Of a DNA stretch of 64,000 nucleotides, positions 50,464-63,833 are shown in pieces (position 1 is the first letter of the stretch; every line of letters starts with the position of its first letter). The stretch is from Diadema setosum (lineage: Eukaryota > Echinodermata > Echinoidea > Diadematoida > Diadematidae), in NCBI GenBank assembly GCA_033980235.1, contig CM067070.1:7828195-7892194 (forward strand), read 5' to 3'. Both the position numbers and the translations under genes were made by a program. Under the pieces are notes generated by a model that was not told the DNA's origin, made no database searches, and was given only the letters and a program-made list of their open reading frames with translations.

Positions 50464-52123
50464 TTTAAAATTTAATCAAAGTTACATCGGTGCTTTAAGT
50501 CACGGTCGTCTGGGAGGTTCTGACCCGCATGCAATGGAGACAAATTTCCTATCTCCTCCAACCCTTGTGCATTGGGAGAAATTATTTCCGACAAAAATGT
50601 GACTCCATCATTTTCCTCCTGCCGTGTCCGTGATAAGGTGATGTCGACTTGCTGATGAGTTTTATCGCTCTGTTCGGCACTTTTCACCGGTGGGACGCCC
50701 CGCCAATTACCTTCTCTTTCCAAGCCCCCCAAAAAAAGAAAAGAGCACATCTGTGACTTGAATGGAATTGTAAGCTTACGTTAATGTCATGCAAATCATT
50801 GTCCTGCATGTGACCAGTCACCGTGAAAGTCTGTTAAAGTTGCTGGATATCAGTTTCCTGATTGTTGTATTCTGAGATCTTCTGGTTCTGCGCTTTCTGG
50901 CAATAAATACTTTATCACACCATATTGTAAAGAAACCTACTGTGGGAAAGATGTGACAGAAGCTTATCTTGCAAACTTGAGGAGGTTTAGATGCAGGAAA
51001 ACACACAGGAGATTAAATGTCCAAGGTCGTGGAATCAATTTTCAAAAACACTGCAGCAACATCCTTCAGAAACAAATCAAAATCAAGAATCAATAATATT
51101 TCACATTTAAAAGCATGCTCACCTATGGAATTTGGACAGGTAATTGTGGAGATATCGGCAGATTTAAACTGAACACCATTTTTTTTTAATGAGCATTTGA
51201 GTCAACACGATGATGGAGAATTCTTTAAGCATTATGACACTACTAATCATCGATGAAATATTAAAACTTGCATTGCCTACACATACTGTGTGGTTTTGTG
51301 ATGCATTTTGGCGCCTTTCGAGGAAAATTGACAGTTGCGATTTAGCACTCTAGTTGTGCACATTTTTCTGCACATAATTTTGATTCTCTTTTTGGCTATC
51401 TGGTTACTGCATGTATGCATGTATCAGTTACCTACTGTCTTTCACGTAGAGGAGGCCATAAATTTAAATGTCAGCTTTCATGCCACAATGAATATTCTCC
51501 ACATGTTTCTTTCAAGTCATCTCACAGAATGGTATCATTGGTCATTAGAAATGCCAACGAAATATCTTGGTTGTGCAGTCGTGCGCTCCCGCGAGGCTAA
51601 CACGAGGATTCATTGTTTCGGGAGCATTGAATTACATGGGTAAATATGAATAGATAATTTTATCTGTTTACTGTCCTGCATTCCCGAGGGATTTTATCGA
51701 TTTATGTATTCATTTTTTCTTTTTTTTTTGGGGGGGGGGGTAATGAGTTTAGCAGGTATAGGCATGGAGATTTGCATTCCGCTGTTGGTCAGTTTGCGAA
51801 AGAAAAAAAAAATCTGCTTAAGATTTTGCAATGTTGGCTGATTTTGAAGTTACATTGTATCAAATGTGAGTTGCATCCGCCAAGGAATAGGGACCTGGCG
51901 GGATTCGACAATCATTTCACTTAGGATAAACGATCTTCAAGAGTATGGTCAGATTTTCTCGCATTCTTGTTCGATAATTTGCGGTATCACCCCCCCCCCC
52001 CCTCCCCCCAATAAAGTGATCATTTGTGGTACTGCTGGATGTGGCAGTGTCCACCATGTCTATGACGAGGATTCCCTCCTGCCCCCCATATGTTTTGTTC
52101 TTTTTAATGTGTTTCCTATGTCT
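50464..52123. other. Intron-like DNA, no gene seen
   Basis: CpG-bearing stretches at 50500-50720 and 51560-51620, and C/G runs near 51729-51740 and 51990-52010. Frames lack domains and splice context. Confidence 0.4.
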
Positions 52124-52216
52124 TTAACCCATTGAGGATGGACTAATTTTGCTACAACACGCATTTCCCATAGACACCTGCCCAAGTATACTCGGGACTC
52201 ATCCTCAACGGGTTAA
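52124..52216 (-). mobile_element. 93-bp TTAA-type MITE, copy H (near-consensus)
   Basis: TTAACCCATTGAGGATGGAC to CATCCTCAACGGGTTAA, a 93-bp element with TTAA at both borders and nearly complementary arms. It can fold into one hairpin. Confidence 0.9.
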
Positions 52217-54293
52217 CTTCTGTTAGGATCTAAATCTTCGGCTCCTGCCTGAAATTTGATTCACAGGTCTTTGGCCAGCAAAAGCTGCACAAGATAGAAG
52301 ACTGATACAGGTAAGGGGAAAGCCAGTGCCTGATTTGAATGCGCGCCCCAAAAGATTAGGGGGCCGATTGCATACTTTTCGCCGCCATTTGATTGCAGTT
52401 TGGGCTTCGCAGTCTAGATGCACCCCTGGACGGAATGGCGGGTCAACCCTAAAAAGGGTCACCCAATATATTGCAGCTTCTCCCCCCCTTCCCCCGAACC
52501 CTGTCCTCTAGACAAATCGTGGTTTCTGTTCTTAAACTATTTATAAGGGTTGCAAAAAAGCTCGCCAGCAATAGCGGCATTCTTTCCTGATTGCTTTGGA
52601 TGCATATTTTAGCATTTTCATCTACAGGGTTCCCCCCCCCTTCCACATCATTTGAATGTCTCTCTTACCATATGCAATCAAAGCAAAACTCATTTGAGAA
52701 GTATGCGTTTACATAAAAAAGAGATGATGATTTAAAAATTCATAATTCCTGTCATGAAGTATCTATCTTTGCGATGTGAGTAGAATCAGATGGAGCGCCT
52801 CGTGTCTGGTCCTTTCTGACTTGGAAACTAATCCATGCCAGGGCACGATTGGAGTTTATCAATCACATTCTGAGCGTGTCTCCTCTTTTATGGCTCTCGC
52901 AAATGTCACCGCATCTGGGCGGCCGCGAGTTTAAGCGAAGATTTTTATGCCGTCTTCGTCCTGTTGAGTCATTAACGTATCGCCAACGAAGTAGAGTGTA
53001 ACAGTCGGGGTGATTTCATCGCACATTAATGTTCGGATCTGGCTCCAAGCAGAATCATTAGGCATGGAGTTTCCCCACGTGCAAGAACTTGCTCAGTCCC
53101 ACATAATTATAATTGTGTGGGGCACCGCTCAACCCTGACGGTCACTCTATTATCTCCAATGTGTTTGCTGAGTGATACTCCAATTACTATTTCATGAAGC
53201 CCCAATACGTTGGCTTAAAGACTGCAAGCGGCTTAATGGTCATGGAATTTGCAGTAAGTACTCTCCTTTAGCCAGACCTATTTTTCCTTTCATGAATAAG
53301 GCATCAGAAGTGCCCATTCTTGGAAAAGAAAATAATTGAAGTCTGTACACAATTCTTTTCCCTAAAAAAAAAAAGAAAAGAAACAACATGTTTGTAAAGA
53401 AAATGCCATGGTTGATTATATGTTTTCTGTTTTTATGTATATGTTCACTGTTGTGGCATGTACCAATAATTTTAATATGTAACATCACATTGATTATTTG
53501 TGCTTGACTAGGTAAGATAAATTTTCCTGGCCTACATGTTAAAAATTCTGTGGTATCAAATGTAAACTACCTGTATAGTATTACACGTAAGGAACAGAAA
53601 TTTGCATGTTTTTATTTTTGCTCTAGGATATTTTGACACTGTGATATGTTACACTTTGAAGTACCATAATGTTCAATTATGTCTTTTTAGGTCAAGAATG
53701 GACATAATACCTTTGCCACATTACATTAGATATATTAGCACCTTTATGAACATTATCAAGGCAATTTCTTTTTTTTTTCACCTACCACAGATTAATATTT
53801 CCAGAGGAAAAATGTCCTAACAAAAAAAAGAAAAAAAAAAAGAGAAGTGTGATAATTGCACTGATATGATCAATGAAACATGATGTCTTTCCTTACTTTT
53901 ATACAGTCAAACATTATAATATGGGACACTGCATGCAACATATATTATAAGTTTGGCATTTGTAGGGGTCAAAAAGGCACCTGCAAAAGCGTTTCTCATC
54001 GGTTAACCGCAGTCCTGCAAGGTTCCCAGAACCCAGTTGCCTTTGTATCGGCCGCTGTACCACATTTCTTAGATGATGTCACAATACAGCCAGGCCTATC
54101 CTCCAGTAGATAAGCATTCGACCTTCTATTTCTTTGATTTTTTTTTATTTGTTTTACTTCTTTATAGAGTTCTTTTTTTATCAGGATTTCACTGGAAAGT
54201 GTAGATTTACTAACCTTTGTTTGACACTCATGTTTCATGCTGTCTGTGCGGTGGTTTGTACCGAATCAAGCCGCCATCAGATTCACAGATAAC
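52217..54293. other. Intron-like DNA with a CpG-bearing stretch
   Basis: 52740-53130 is unique and CpG-bearing ('gggcggccgcgag' near 52917) and may be regulatory. The rest is AT-rich with A/T homopolymers. No exon supported. Confidence 0.4.
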
Positions 54294-54403
54294 TTAACCC
54301 ATTAAAAAATAGTCCCCCCCCCCCCCCCCCATCCTTAGGCAGGTGTCTATGGGAAATGCGTGTTGCAGTGAAATCAGAAATCAGCCCATCCCCAATGGGT
54401 TAA
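54294..54403 (+). mobile_element. 93-bp TTAA-type MITE, copy I (poly-C variant)
   Basis: TTAACCCATTAAAAAATAGT at the left, CCCAATGGGTTAA at the right. The internal 'cgagtatactcg' is replaced by about 18 C, at the same place as in copy F. Confidence 0.8.
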
Positions 54404-54430
54404 TATCCTTGTATGATGAAATTTGTGTTA

Positions 54431-54580
54431 CTATAAAACTAGAAACATTTGCGGCATGAAACTTTTGCAAATTGGAGCTTATGACATATTTGGCGTGCAA
54501 TCTTCTTTCCTGAAACTCGGCTCCTTGAAAAATTTGCAACAGTTTCTTGCGCACGAAAATGTCTGGTTTTTACAGTACTT
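54431..54580. mobile_element. ACTGTAAAACCAGA-type element, copy 4 (short, both ends)
   Basis: It begins 'actataaaactagaaacatt' and ends 'gtctggtttttacagtact', an imperfect inverted repeat. It shares 'catgaaacttttgcaaa' with the 40454 copy. Confidence 0.65.
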
Positions 54581-55082
54581 GAGAAACTGATGGGTCTGGA
54601 GATAAAAGACTAGTCAAGCTGCTTGTCTGCCCTGAATTTGTACAAGCTGATTACTTGGGAGCCACTGACTTAGTCTGAGTTCAGAACTCTTAAGGTCAAA
54701 TTTGCTGAGCTCTCCAACGACGATAGCAAACAATTTCCTCTCACCCCATTTCGTCTCCAATCCCTCCCCTCCCTCCGCATCATTTGGTTAGCTTTAAAAT
54801 GTCTTAGCACTTTACTGAAGGGGACAATAAGATCACTCCCCCCTCCCTTTTTTTTTTGGGGGGGGGGGGGGAATTGGTTGCTGGTTTGGGAAGATGGGAA
54901 GTAGATCTATGCTAGCTCCTGTGTACCTGCACCCTTGTTGTCATGGTAACGGGAGATAGAACCTGTTACCAGTTCCCATTAATGGGAACGCATCTCTAAA
55001 TTCTTGTCACCCCATTGAGTCACCACTTTTCCTTGTCCCCACCCCCTTCTCCCTCCCCCCCCCCCAGATATTGCTGCTTTGC

Positions 55083-55154
55083 ACGCACGCACACACACAC
55101 ACATTTACACAAAAACCTTAACCCACACACACACCACACACACACACACACACC
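55083..55154. repeat. Interrupted (CA)n array
   Basis: CA dinucleotides interrupted near 55105-55125. The His-Thr frames are artefacts. Confidence 0.9.
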
Positions 55155-55373
55155 CACACTGCCGCTTCCTGTTCAAAAGATAGAGTTTATCGATGGGTTG
55201 GAGCGGAGGGGGGTAAAGTGTAGTGTGTGAGAGACACCGAGCGAGAAACTCTTGCGTGTTTGCTGTGTGTGCTCGCCAAGAGTTCTGGCTGATTAGTGGG
55301 TCGGGCCACCAAACATGGCTGAAAAATCTACAACGCCATTGACTGAGCACAGTCACACATGGCAGGAAACTGG

Positions 55374-55411
<38 letters not shown>
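55374..55411. repeat. Poly-A tract of 38 bases
   Basis: An unbroken run of A followed by A-rich DNA. It may be the tail of a retroposed sequence, but I cannot identify the body upstream. Confidence 0.85.
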
Positions 55412-55413
<2 letters not shown>

Positions 55414-56988
55414 TAAAAAGAGAAAAGAAAAAGAAACAAAATCACAGACAGAAGGAGGTCAACTAAAAATGGAGAGATGCAAATTTTGAAATATTGGATT
55501 TGAAATTTGTGAAATATTGAAGTATAAAGCATTCACATATCATTTATCATTCTTTTTTTTTAAGTTAAGAACTAAGTTGTGATATGTTTGTTTAAATGGG
55601 GAGGAGCAGCTTGAAAGATAGGTGTACCAATATATGGTCTTTCACGAAAACTTGAAACCACTTTCGTTTGACAGAGGGACCACTTTAACCCCTTCTCTGT
55701 GAAGTATGAAAGCTTTGCTAAACTGTACACACATCCCATGTGGTTTCCATTAGCAACTGGTTACTTCTCTCTGAGGTGCTGGATATGTACAAAACAGAAG
55801 TATACATCAGTTGTTGTTGTTTTTTCTCAAATAAGACTGCAGTTCATAACTCAACATGTGGACCTTCTACTACAGTTACAACTCAGCAGTTAGTAACAAT
55901 TCTGGATTTGATGTTAAAGTTTACAACTCAATACTTACTAACAACTCTAGATTTGGATGTATAAATTATGTTCTTGTTGTTTACAGACCAAATTTTCTTC
56001 TTCACTCCTGATCTAGCTCACAAAATTTCTTTAACATTTTTATTTGAATTTAATTCGAATTCAATTTAATCCAGTGATTCATTGATAAGTCTTGTCTTGC
56101 CAAGATATGATATAGCACAAAGGAGAAAAAACCCAAAGGTTTGAGGTTGCAAATCTTTTTTTCTCTTTCTTTTTTAAAACCATATATCTTTTTCGGGGGT
56201 AATATCTGGACACATTTTTTAACCTACCTGTACGCAAGTATCTCTTCATCAATTTGTGTCTTTTCGTTTTCTTCTCTTTCTATGTATAGTTATTTTTTTC
56301 TCTCGCATGAGGTTTTTACATCCACCAGCAGCCTGGTGTGTGTCTTGCAGCCTGGCACTCCACATTCTCTATTCAAGTCCTTATTTACTGATCGGTAATG
56401 ACGATATTTGATTTGGACCAAAGCCCCGTGAAAATCTGCAGCAAACGATGCAGCTCTTGACCGACCCTTCGATAAAATTAGAATGGATGATTTTACATGA
56501 TTTTTTTTTCTTAGAGGAAAGAAATAAAAAAAAAAAGGCAAAACAGAGATCTTTGAGGGCGGAAGAGCCAAATCCCAAGGGCTCAAATCATTAATCACTT
56601 GCGGCAAGTGTACACATCAAAAGTCCACGTCTTTAAGTTCGTGTCACTTAGTGGTATCTTTGTTTCCCCTTTTATCATATTTTCCACACTGTTCTCCAGT
56701 TTGCTTTTTCTTTTTTCTGATCTTTTCAGAATCTCTCTCTCTCTCTCTATTTCTCTCTTGAATGGCCTCAAAGTTTACACTGAGTACTATCAATGCCTTA
56801 TCCTGGGTAAATATTAGTGAGTGTCATGCACCCTACAAACAAACAAAAAAATGAACAGGTGGGACTGAAAGGGTGGGTATCCTTCTGATCTGCACCAAAA
56901 AAAAAAAAACAAAAAAAAAAAACAGAACCATTCACTGCTATGGTTGTTGACTGTTGGTGAAGTCCGGAATAAAAAAAAAAACCCACAG
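55412..56988. other. AT-rich DNA, no gene seen
   Basis: Pyrimidine-rich tracts at 56150-56300 and 56700-56760 and several A runs. A TTAACCCC motif occurs near 55686. No exon supported. Confidence 0.4.
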
Positions 56989-57204
56989 AATTTCGATGCG
57001 GTATTCGTGCTCGAGTCGGACGAGTTTTGCATTCGCAAGCAGGGCTGCGAGAGTTGCGCATTGCAGAGCCTGCCCGTGACCTTCTGTGCGTGTGCTAGTC
57101 AACCTCGTTTCGGCAAACAGTCAGAGAGATATACGTTTTGCCACTGCTTCAGTGATACAGCCCCGTGGATATTTGAAAGCAAATATTATACTTCGGAACA
57201 ATGA
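56989..57204 (+). other. Candidate cysteine-rich coding segment
   Basis: After 'aaacccacag' (possible acceptor, but with an A-rich rather than pyrimidine-rich lead) an open frame runs to TGA at 57202-57204. Beginning FDAVFVLESDEFCIRKQG, it has seven cysteines within about 45 residues (spacing C-x5-C-x2-C-x9-C-x-C-x14-C-x-C). The DNA is CpG-rich compared with its flanks. No family is recognised and the acceptor is poor, so it may be a conserved non-coding element that happens to be open. Confidence 0.2.
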
Positions 57205-58866
57205 TTGTGCAAGTTGGGAAATGAAGTGTTGTTTGTGGTGAAATGTACTTTTGCCAGGGAACGTTGGACATTGACAGACAAATAATTGAGCGCAAATTTC
57301 ACTCGGGAGCACACATCCTTTACAATTTGTCGACATCGAAAGCAAACTTCTTCTTTTTTGACTGCCTCACCCCCCTCCCCCATCCCACCCCCTTTTTCTC
57401 CATAATGGGTTGTAGTGCAAAAATGTGAGCACGGCGTGCATTCATCATCGTAATCAAATTCCGTGTCAAAAAATGGCTTTGGTACTTTATCGGTGACCTG
57501 TGCCTCCTTTATTCCTATATCATATCTCCCCCCCCCCCCTGTCTCCTTTTCTTTTATTTTTTTTTCAGTATTGTGATGTATTGCTTTTTAGCACTCACAT
57601 GCGTTCTGACACCACTCAGCCAATTTTCCCCCCAGTGTGATGAGGGAAAATGGAAAATGGATGATGTATGACAGTCAGTGTTGAAACATAATTTGATGAT
57701 TCATATAGAGAACCTGCATTTTTTTCCTCACATTCTCTCTTTATCTATCCATATATTTCTCTTTCTATTTTCCTCTCTATATTTCTCTCTTTTTCTGTAT
57801 ATATTTCTCTCTCTTTTTCTCTCTCTATATATTTCTCTCCCTGAGCTTCTTTTATTTATTCATTTTTTTTTTTTTTTTGTCTGTCAGCAGGAACATATTA
57901 ACATAATAATATCTACTCACTTTTGACTGATGGAGCTCTGTGTCCTACCCTCCCTCGGGGGAAAATGAGAGATATGAAATATAATAATAACATTAAATTG
58001 AGTACTACGTGTAGAGTAGCAGTATTATGTGAGATGTATTTTTCATAATGATGTATCCATATATCACAATATATGTAAGAATCTAATATATCATATCTGT
58101 CAAGATAATTGCTATGTGTCCATGGGCTCTGTAGTAAAAGTGATCTGTAGGGACAAATTGAGCAAACCAGGTACAAATACATATTTTCATGGAACCACGC
58201 ATGATATACTTCACTGTATGTAAAATGTGATATAGCATATTTGTTTATATGGGCATGCGTGCGTGTTTAGGCACATCTATGTATGTTCATAATATACGTA
58301 CATGAACACTCACACCCACTATACTAATATATCATGTGGGTTAGTGAAATATAAGTCAGCTTATGGGAAGACATGATCAGCCATATTCTCTCTGTGATAT
58401 CAAAATATTTGTAATGTTTTCCCTGGGGCAGCATTTATTCTATTTTGTTCTCCCACTCTCCCAATTGAGAAAGCTTTTGTTCGACAAAATAAAAAACAAT
58501 ATTGTATATCGGTGGCACGTTTGTATTTGTAGTGTGGTGTATAGATTAAATTTTTTGGTATTGCACACAGTGCCCTAAAACCTGAGCGACCTGTGAATTT
58601 GCAGTGCATGTAGATATTATGTGATTTAGTGGAAGGAGGGCGTAATAACGATTGATGCGGCACCACACACACGAGACACAAGAGTTGTGCTTGTGCATGT
58701 CTAAAGGTTCTTGATAATGATACTGCTAAAATTATGCCTACATACCATAGAAATTTCATATCCAAGGCATGCGCTACTATCAAACTACTTTGACTAGCTC
58801 ATGGAGTGTAGAACAGACATTGACTTTTGTCGTCTCGAAATATGCAAAATACTATAATTTGAGGAC
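57205..58866. other. Intron-like DNA, no gene seen
   Basis: CpG-bearing sequence up to about 57450, then CT/TA-rich DNA (57730-57850) and AT-rich DNA. No exon or named repeat. Confidence 0.4.
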
Positions 58867-58912
58867 TTAACCCATTCCTTTTTATATGGGAACCTGGTAT
58901 ACCAAGTTCCCA
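58867..58912. mobile_element. End of an 80-bp-type TTAA element (fragment)
   Basis: TTAACCCATTCC followed by 'atgggaacctggtatacc' resembles the reverse of the 46733 element. A matching GGAACGGGTTAA lies at about 59486-59497, so either both ends of a ~630-bp element or two fragments are present. Confidence 0.4.
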
Positions 58913-60103
58913 AAATGTAGACAAGAGTTACATTAACGTACCTGCATTTGTGGCCTAAATTTGTGTTTATTTGTGTTACATACTACCAAGAAAAATGGCT
59001 TCAATAGAAGGATTAGCGTTTCTTCTATCAATATTTGCTTTCTTTCTGGAGGGAAATTGAGTGTATCACCGTATTACTTACCTTTTTCCAATGTAAAGTG
59101 TGCTTGTTTTGCATTAAAACTCATATGAAGATGTACATAGCGATTGAGGCTGAGCTCAGTAGATTTTGGCTTTCGCTGACCCATTTCAGGTGCCTCGATC
59201 GTTTTGTCTATAACAAAACGTTTGTGAGCCCGTCAGCGCACGCTCTATTCATACCTCACGCCCGATCAATATTTTCCTTGTTCGATACCTTGCACTCAAT
59301 AGATATTTTCATTGTTCGATGGCGCATGTGTGTAGTTGACCGTGAAAAGAGGATACATGTACTGCTTGGTGGATTACCAACCTGTACTCTGTTCTCTGTC
59401 CACCTGCAAAAAAAAAAAAAAAAATAGAAGACAAAAAAGTGTATCTTGTTTGGGGGCATTGAAGACTCTCAGAGAATTGTGGGAGGAACGGGTTAAAATT
59501 CTATTTCTTGGAGGTTTATGTTCCCTTGTCTCCATGATGATTGGTGATGATGATTTTTTTTTTTAAGATTTTTTTTTTTAAGGTTCCCACAATTTCTTAA
59601 ACCACATTTTTTTTTCTCACCTTTCACTAACCTTTCATCCACCTCCTCTCCCCCTCGTTAGCTCATTAAAATGAGGAATAAATTGTTCATACTTTGGGGG
59701 GTGAGTCAGAATGTTAATCATTTAAGACGATAATTCATTAATTGACTTATCAATCAGTCTGCAGTACGGAAAAAGTACACGGGGGTGTGGGATGCTAAGC
59801 AGCATTGCTTGCTGGGATTAGTTAAGAAGGCTTCAGCAGACAATAAGTTTGCTTAGAAAATATGAAATGATGTGGAATCAAGTTTTGTATGCATTAAATC
59901 TCTTTTGGTTATTTGTTGTTGTGTTATTGTTGTAAGTTTGACACCCCTATCTTTGCCTGAATATTGCATCGTTAAATTCTTCTGATAACTGTACAAATTT
60001 AAGTGTAGAAATCTTGGCTTGAATATGGCATCTTAAAAATCTTATGAGAAATATCTGAATCTAAGTGTAGAAATATCCATATCGGAGCAATAAATCCATA
60101 TTT
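58913..60103. other. Intron-like DNA, no gene seen
   Basis: It includes a 130-residue frame (59035-59427, +) with no recognised domain, ending in poly-Lys, and several T and A runs. Nothing supports a gene. Confidence 0.4.
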
Positions 60104-60350
60104 GAAGAGTTTGTTTGCAAAAACCGATAAGTCCATTTTTGAAGATTTTGAAGTACGGTCTCTGTCATAAAGTACAAAATAATACCTTTTAAATGATAAA
60201 TTGGTTACTACATATAAAGGTATATTTTTGAAGTTATGGTCAAAAGAAGCAAAAATTTTCTTATTATTCCCTTTATTTTTCTTGACCTTTAATCGCAAAT
60301 ATCTCCATTTGACAAATATGGACTTATCGGTTTTTGCAAACAAACTCTTC
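60104..60350 (-). mobile_element. 247-bp inverted-repeat MITE, copy 4
   Basis: 247 bp with perfect outer inverted repeats of about 33 bases, flanked by ATTT on both sides (60100-60103 and 60351-60354). ATTT is not palindromic, so the direct flanking copies support a true 4-bp target duplication. The spanning frame is open on the minus strand. Confidence 0.92.
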
Positions 60351-61302
60351 ATTTGTTCCAATCTTGATTCAGTTTCAGTTCAGTTTCACAAAAGTTGAAT
60401 TATTGGATAAGCAGTTTTCAGCAGCTTTTTTTGCTACAAAAGTTGAATTACAAAAAAAAAAAATGTTCACCAAAGATACATAAAAAGAAAGATTTCACAA
60501 AATATTCTTAAGAAATAAACCAAAATAAAACAAAACATGAAACAAGCTAAAACAAATATTGTCAGCATGTTGAAATAGCCCATGGCAGGATGAGATGAAA
60601 ATCAAGCAAAGGTCATCATCTTGCGAGTGTAATTTTGGACATGCCTTTTTTTATAAGCCACAGTCTGGGTAGCTGTAAGAATTACCCTATTGAAAGCCAT
60701 GCCAGAACACACACACACACACACAAATGTTTCATTCAGCCATTTCTTTTTTTTTAGGAGCTAGAAGAATTGACTCTTGGAATTCTTTAGTGCATCATTC
60801 TTGTGAGGCGTCGCGAAAAAGATTGTGCAGTGCGTGTGAGGAGTTGAGCATAATCTCCATGCGAGTGATGACTTGTTGAAATGTAATCGCTCGAAAGAAG
60901 ACAAAAAAAAAATCGCCCGACATTTTTGAGAGATCTTCACCCCTTCCTCACATCTTACTGTCTCCTCGCCAGACTAGACACTAGAGGGGAGAATGAAAAA
61001 GCAGAAAAAGAAAGAAGAAGAAAAAATATGTGGTCAGACCGCAACATTGGAGTTCCTGTCTCCACGGAAACGCATCTTCACTCTGATTGTGTCGTCTGCA
61101 CGACAGTTTTAGAATAATTGCCATCTATATCTATCTCTCTCTCTTTCTCTCTGTTCCTCCCACATTCTCTTTATCTCTTTCTCCCTCTGCACGAGGCATT
61201 CAATGTTAGTGATGCAGAATGCGGTGTGAGCCGCGATGACTCTATTTGTTACGCATCTCATCCTTCTCCCGTTTCTCTCAACTCCTCAATAATTCTCAGA
61301 GA

Positions 61303-61338
<36 letters not shown>

Positions 61339-63470
61339 ACCACCAACTAAAAAAGAAGGGGGAGGACAAAACACAAAACATGAAAGAGAGATGAAAGCCA
61401 CTACAGAGTCCTGTATCTAAATACAGAAGCAACTCGAGAGAAAATCTAAATCGGGTAACATCCAAGAGATACAAACATAAGGCTATGGGTAGAAGATACA
61501 GAGTTGTTCTGTACTTGCTACTCTGGTTTCACATTTGTCTTTTCTTTTCTCTTCAAATTTTGTCATCTTTTCATTTGTGTGTGTGTGTTTCTTGATATTT
61601 TTACTCTTGCATTCTTTCCTTCTCCTTCTTCTCCATATTATGTCAAGCTGTGGATGATTTTGAAGACATAAGTGTAGTGATGCAAAGGACTAAATGCACC
61701 TAAATATGATATTGTATTGTTTAAGGTCAAAGGTTTTCTTATGTCATGTGTTGAAGAACAGAAAAGGACCTAGGAGGTCCCTAATCATAGCCGTAGCAGT
61801 ATGAATATACATGTTGTATAAGTAATCTTTGGTAAGATGTTGTTGAGGTTGTGAGGCTGTTCTTTATACTCCATGTTTATCACAGACTAGGAAAAATAAA
61901 ACAAACAAAACAATAAAAAGCTGTTAGGTGCAAATGAAAGAAAACTCATCTCATCATTATCAGTCCTGTTACCATGGAAACAACATCTTCACTACCTCAC
62001 CCTTGTTTTTTACTCTTTTTTTCAAGCTACCTTTGAAGCCTCCTCAAACAATGACTACATATTCTTTACACTCGAGAATGAGTTCATACTTCTCTCCTCT
62101 CCAGGCTCACGAGCTCATGCATCTCTCCCGTATTACATCATAATTTAAGAAATGAACCAAAAGAATGGAAATTAATCTCTTGTTCTCCTCGGGGCTCTTC
62201 GTTGCTACAGCTTTTGACATTTATCATCTATGAAAAGCTATCAGTTGGCTATCACATTTCAATCAAAGTCTTTTTCATCTCACCCACAATCATTCCCCAG
62301 TATGATTGGAAAGCATAGCACTTGCTGAGCTGTGAAGCAATTTCTTTTTTTTTTTAATTGCAGAGACGGAAAAAGGAAAATGAAAGGAATCTATTAATCT
62401 TTGAGGAGCTGTTTAGTAACAGACAAAGTGGGAACAAAAATAAAGGGGGGGGGGGGTAACCAAAGTAATCTCAAACGTAACATGAATGCTGGTACAATGA
62501 ACTGCTATAGCAACCCTCCTTCTCTCATGGCCTAAGTCTATGAGATGATTTGGTTTCAAATTTCATTGGAGAATTCACGCTCCAGGGGGAGAAGGGAGGA
62601 GGAGGGGGAAAGAATGTGCACGAGGGATTGTTTTCTGGTAGGCAGCGCCCCCCTACCGACGAATCCAGGGCTGCGGAGGAGGTGGTGTTCGGTGTGCAGG
62701 TGTTGCGCCGACAGGGATACGCGAGGCGCTAACGAGATTGGCTCGTGCCGGCCCGTGTACGCAGCACCCACATACAGAAGGGGGTGGGGGTGGGCACAAG
62801 GAATGCATATACTGCTTGTTGCACTATATAGACACACCGCGGCAGAGTTATTAGTTGTGACAGCGCAATGGAAGCGCTTGTCTGGCCAAAGCCATATCGT
62901 GCCTAGTTTTCCGTAACCATTCCACCCCTTTAGCGGAAGGATCGGAGACGACTAGAAAGGAAGAAGCGTAGGGGAATTGGGTCAGAGCAAATCTTGTGGA
63001 AGACTCAAAGTGAATGGAAAGATTGAGTGTGAGCAGGCCATCTTCCATTATTGTTCCCACAAAGTGGGAGCTGCCCTGATGTGCAAAGCAAAGAGAAGGC
63101 CAAACGGGACCGGGGTGGTTTTGGGAAGGGCGTGGATCCTCATACCCTTTATCAATGACTTTGAAGGGGAGGCACTCCTTGTCCGATTGAGCGTCACCTT
63201 TGATGCGTGCACTGGTAGGATGCATACTGGTAGGATCTCCTGGTAGAGGGGTAGGGGTATAATGAATAACCCCAGACACAGTCCAAAAAATGCTGTGGTT
63301 TCAAAAAAGGATTGGAATGATGATAAGGGGAGGGGGAGTAAGACAAGTAGGTAAAGTGAATAGATGATGATGGAACCATTTCACTCAACCCTTTCATTAG
63401 AAGATCCATGAACATCCATAAAAATCCATAGACTTTGTGCAGGAACCGCTAGTTGCTGGCATGCATGCAC
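60351..63470. other. Intron-like DNA with GA arrays and a CpG-rich region
   Basis: A CA array lies near 60711-60724 and a GA array at 61305-61336. From about 62580 to 63250 the DNA is richer in G+C and CpG and carries overlapping frames on both strands (62545-62916 +, 62851-63279 -, 62977-63246 +), none with a domain I recognise. Confidence 0.4.
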
Positions 63471-63833
63471 TTAAAGGTCCAGTTTACCTTTGGGAGTAGT
63501 GATTTCAAAAATTTCAAGATATCATATTTAATGCATATGTGTAGTTCTGTTGTATCACAAAACATCCTTCCATATAAATTTTTTGCAATAAAGCCTAAAA
63601 TACAATATATCAGTGTTTTTCTCAATAAACTGTAACTGTAGACGGTTTAATCTGGAAACATTTTTATTATAACTATTGTTCACATTTTGTGTATGTAACA
63701 ATACTTAACATTGATTATACGGATTCAAATTTTTACAGTGGTTGTTTCTAGCCCTAACTCACATTTTAGAACTATTTTGAAGCACTAATGCTGGGTTTTT
63801 GTTTCATCTGCAAATGGTCAATTATGCCTTTAA
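63471..63833 (+). mobile_element. 365-bp TTAA-bounded element, copy 2
   Basis: TTAAAGGTCCAGTTTACC at the left and GGTCAATTATGCCTTTAA at the right, TTAA at both borders. It aligns in reverse with 48357-48722. Confidence 0.8.
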
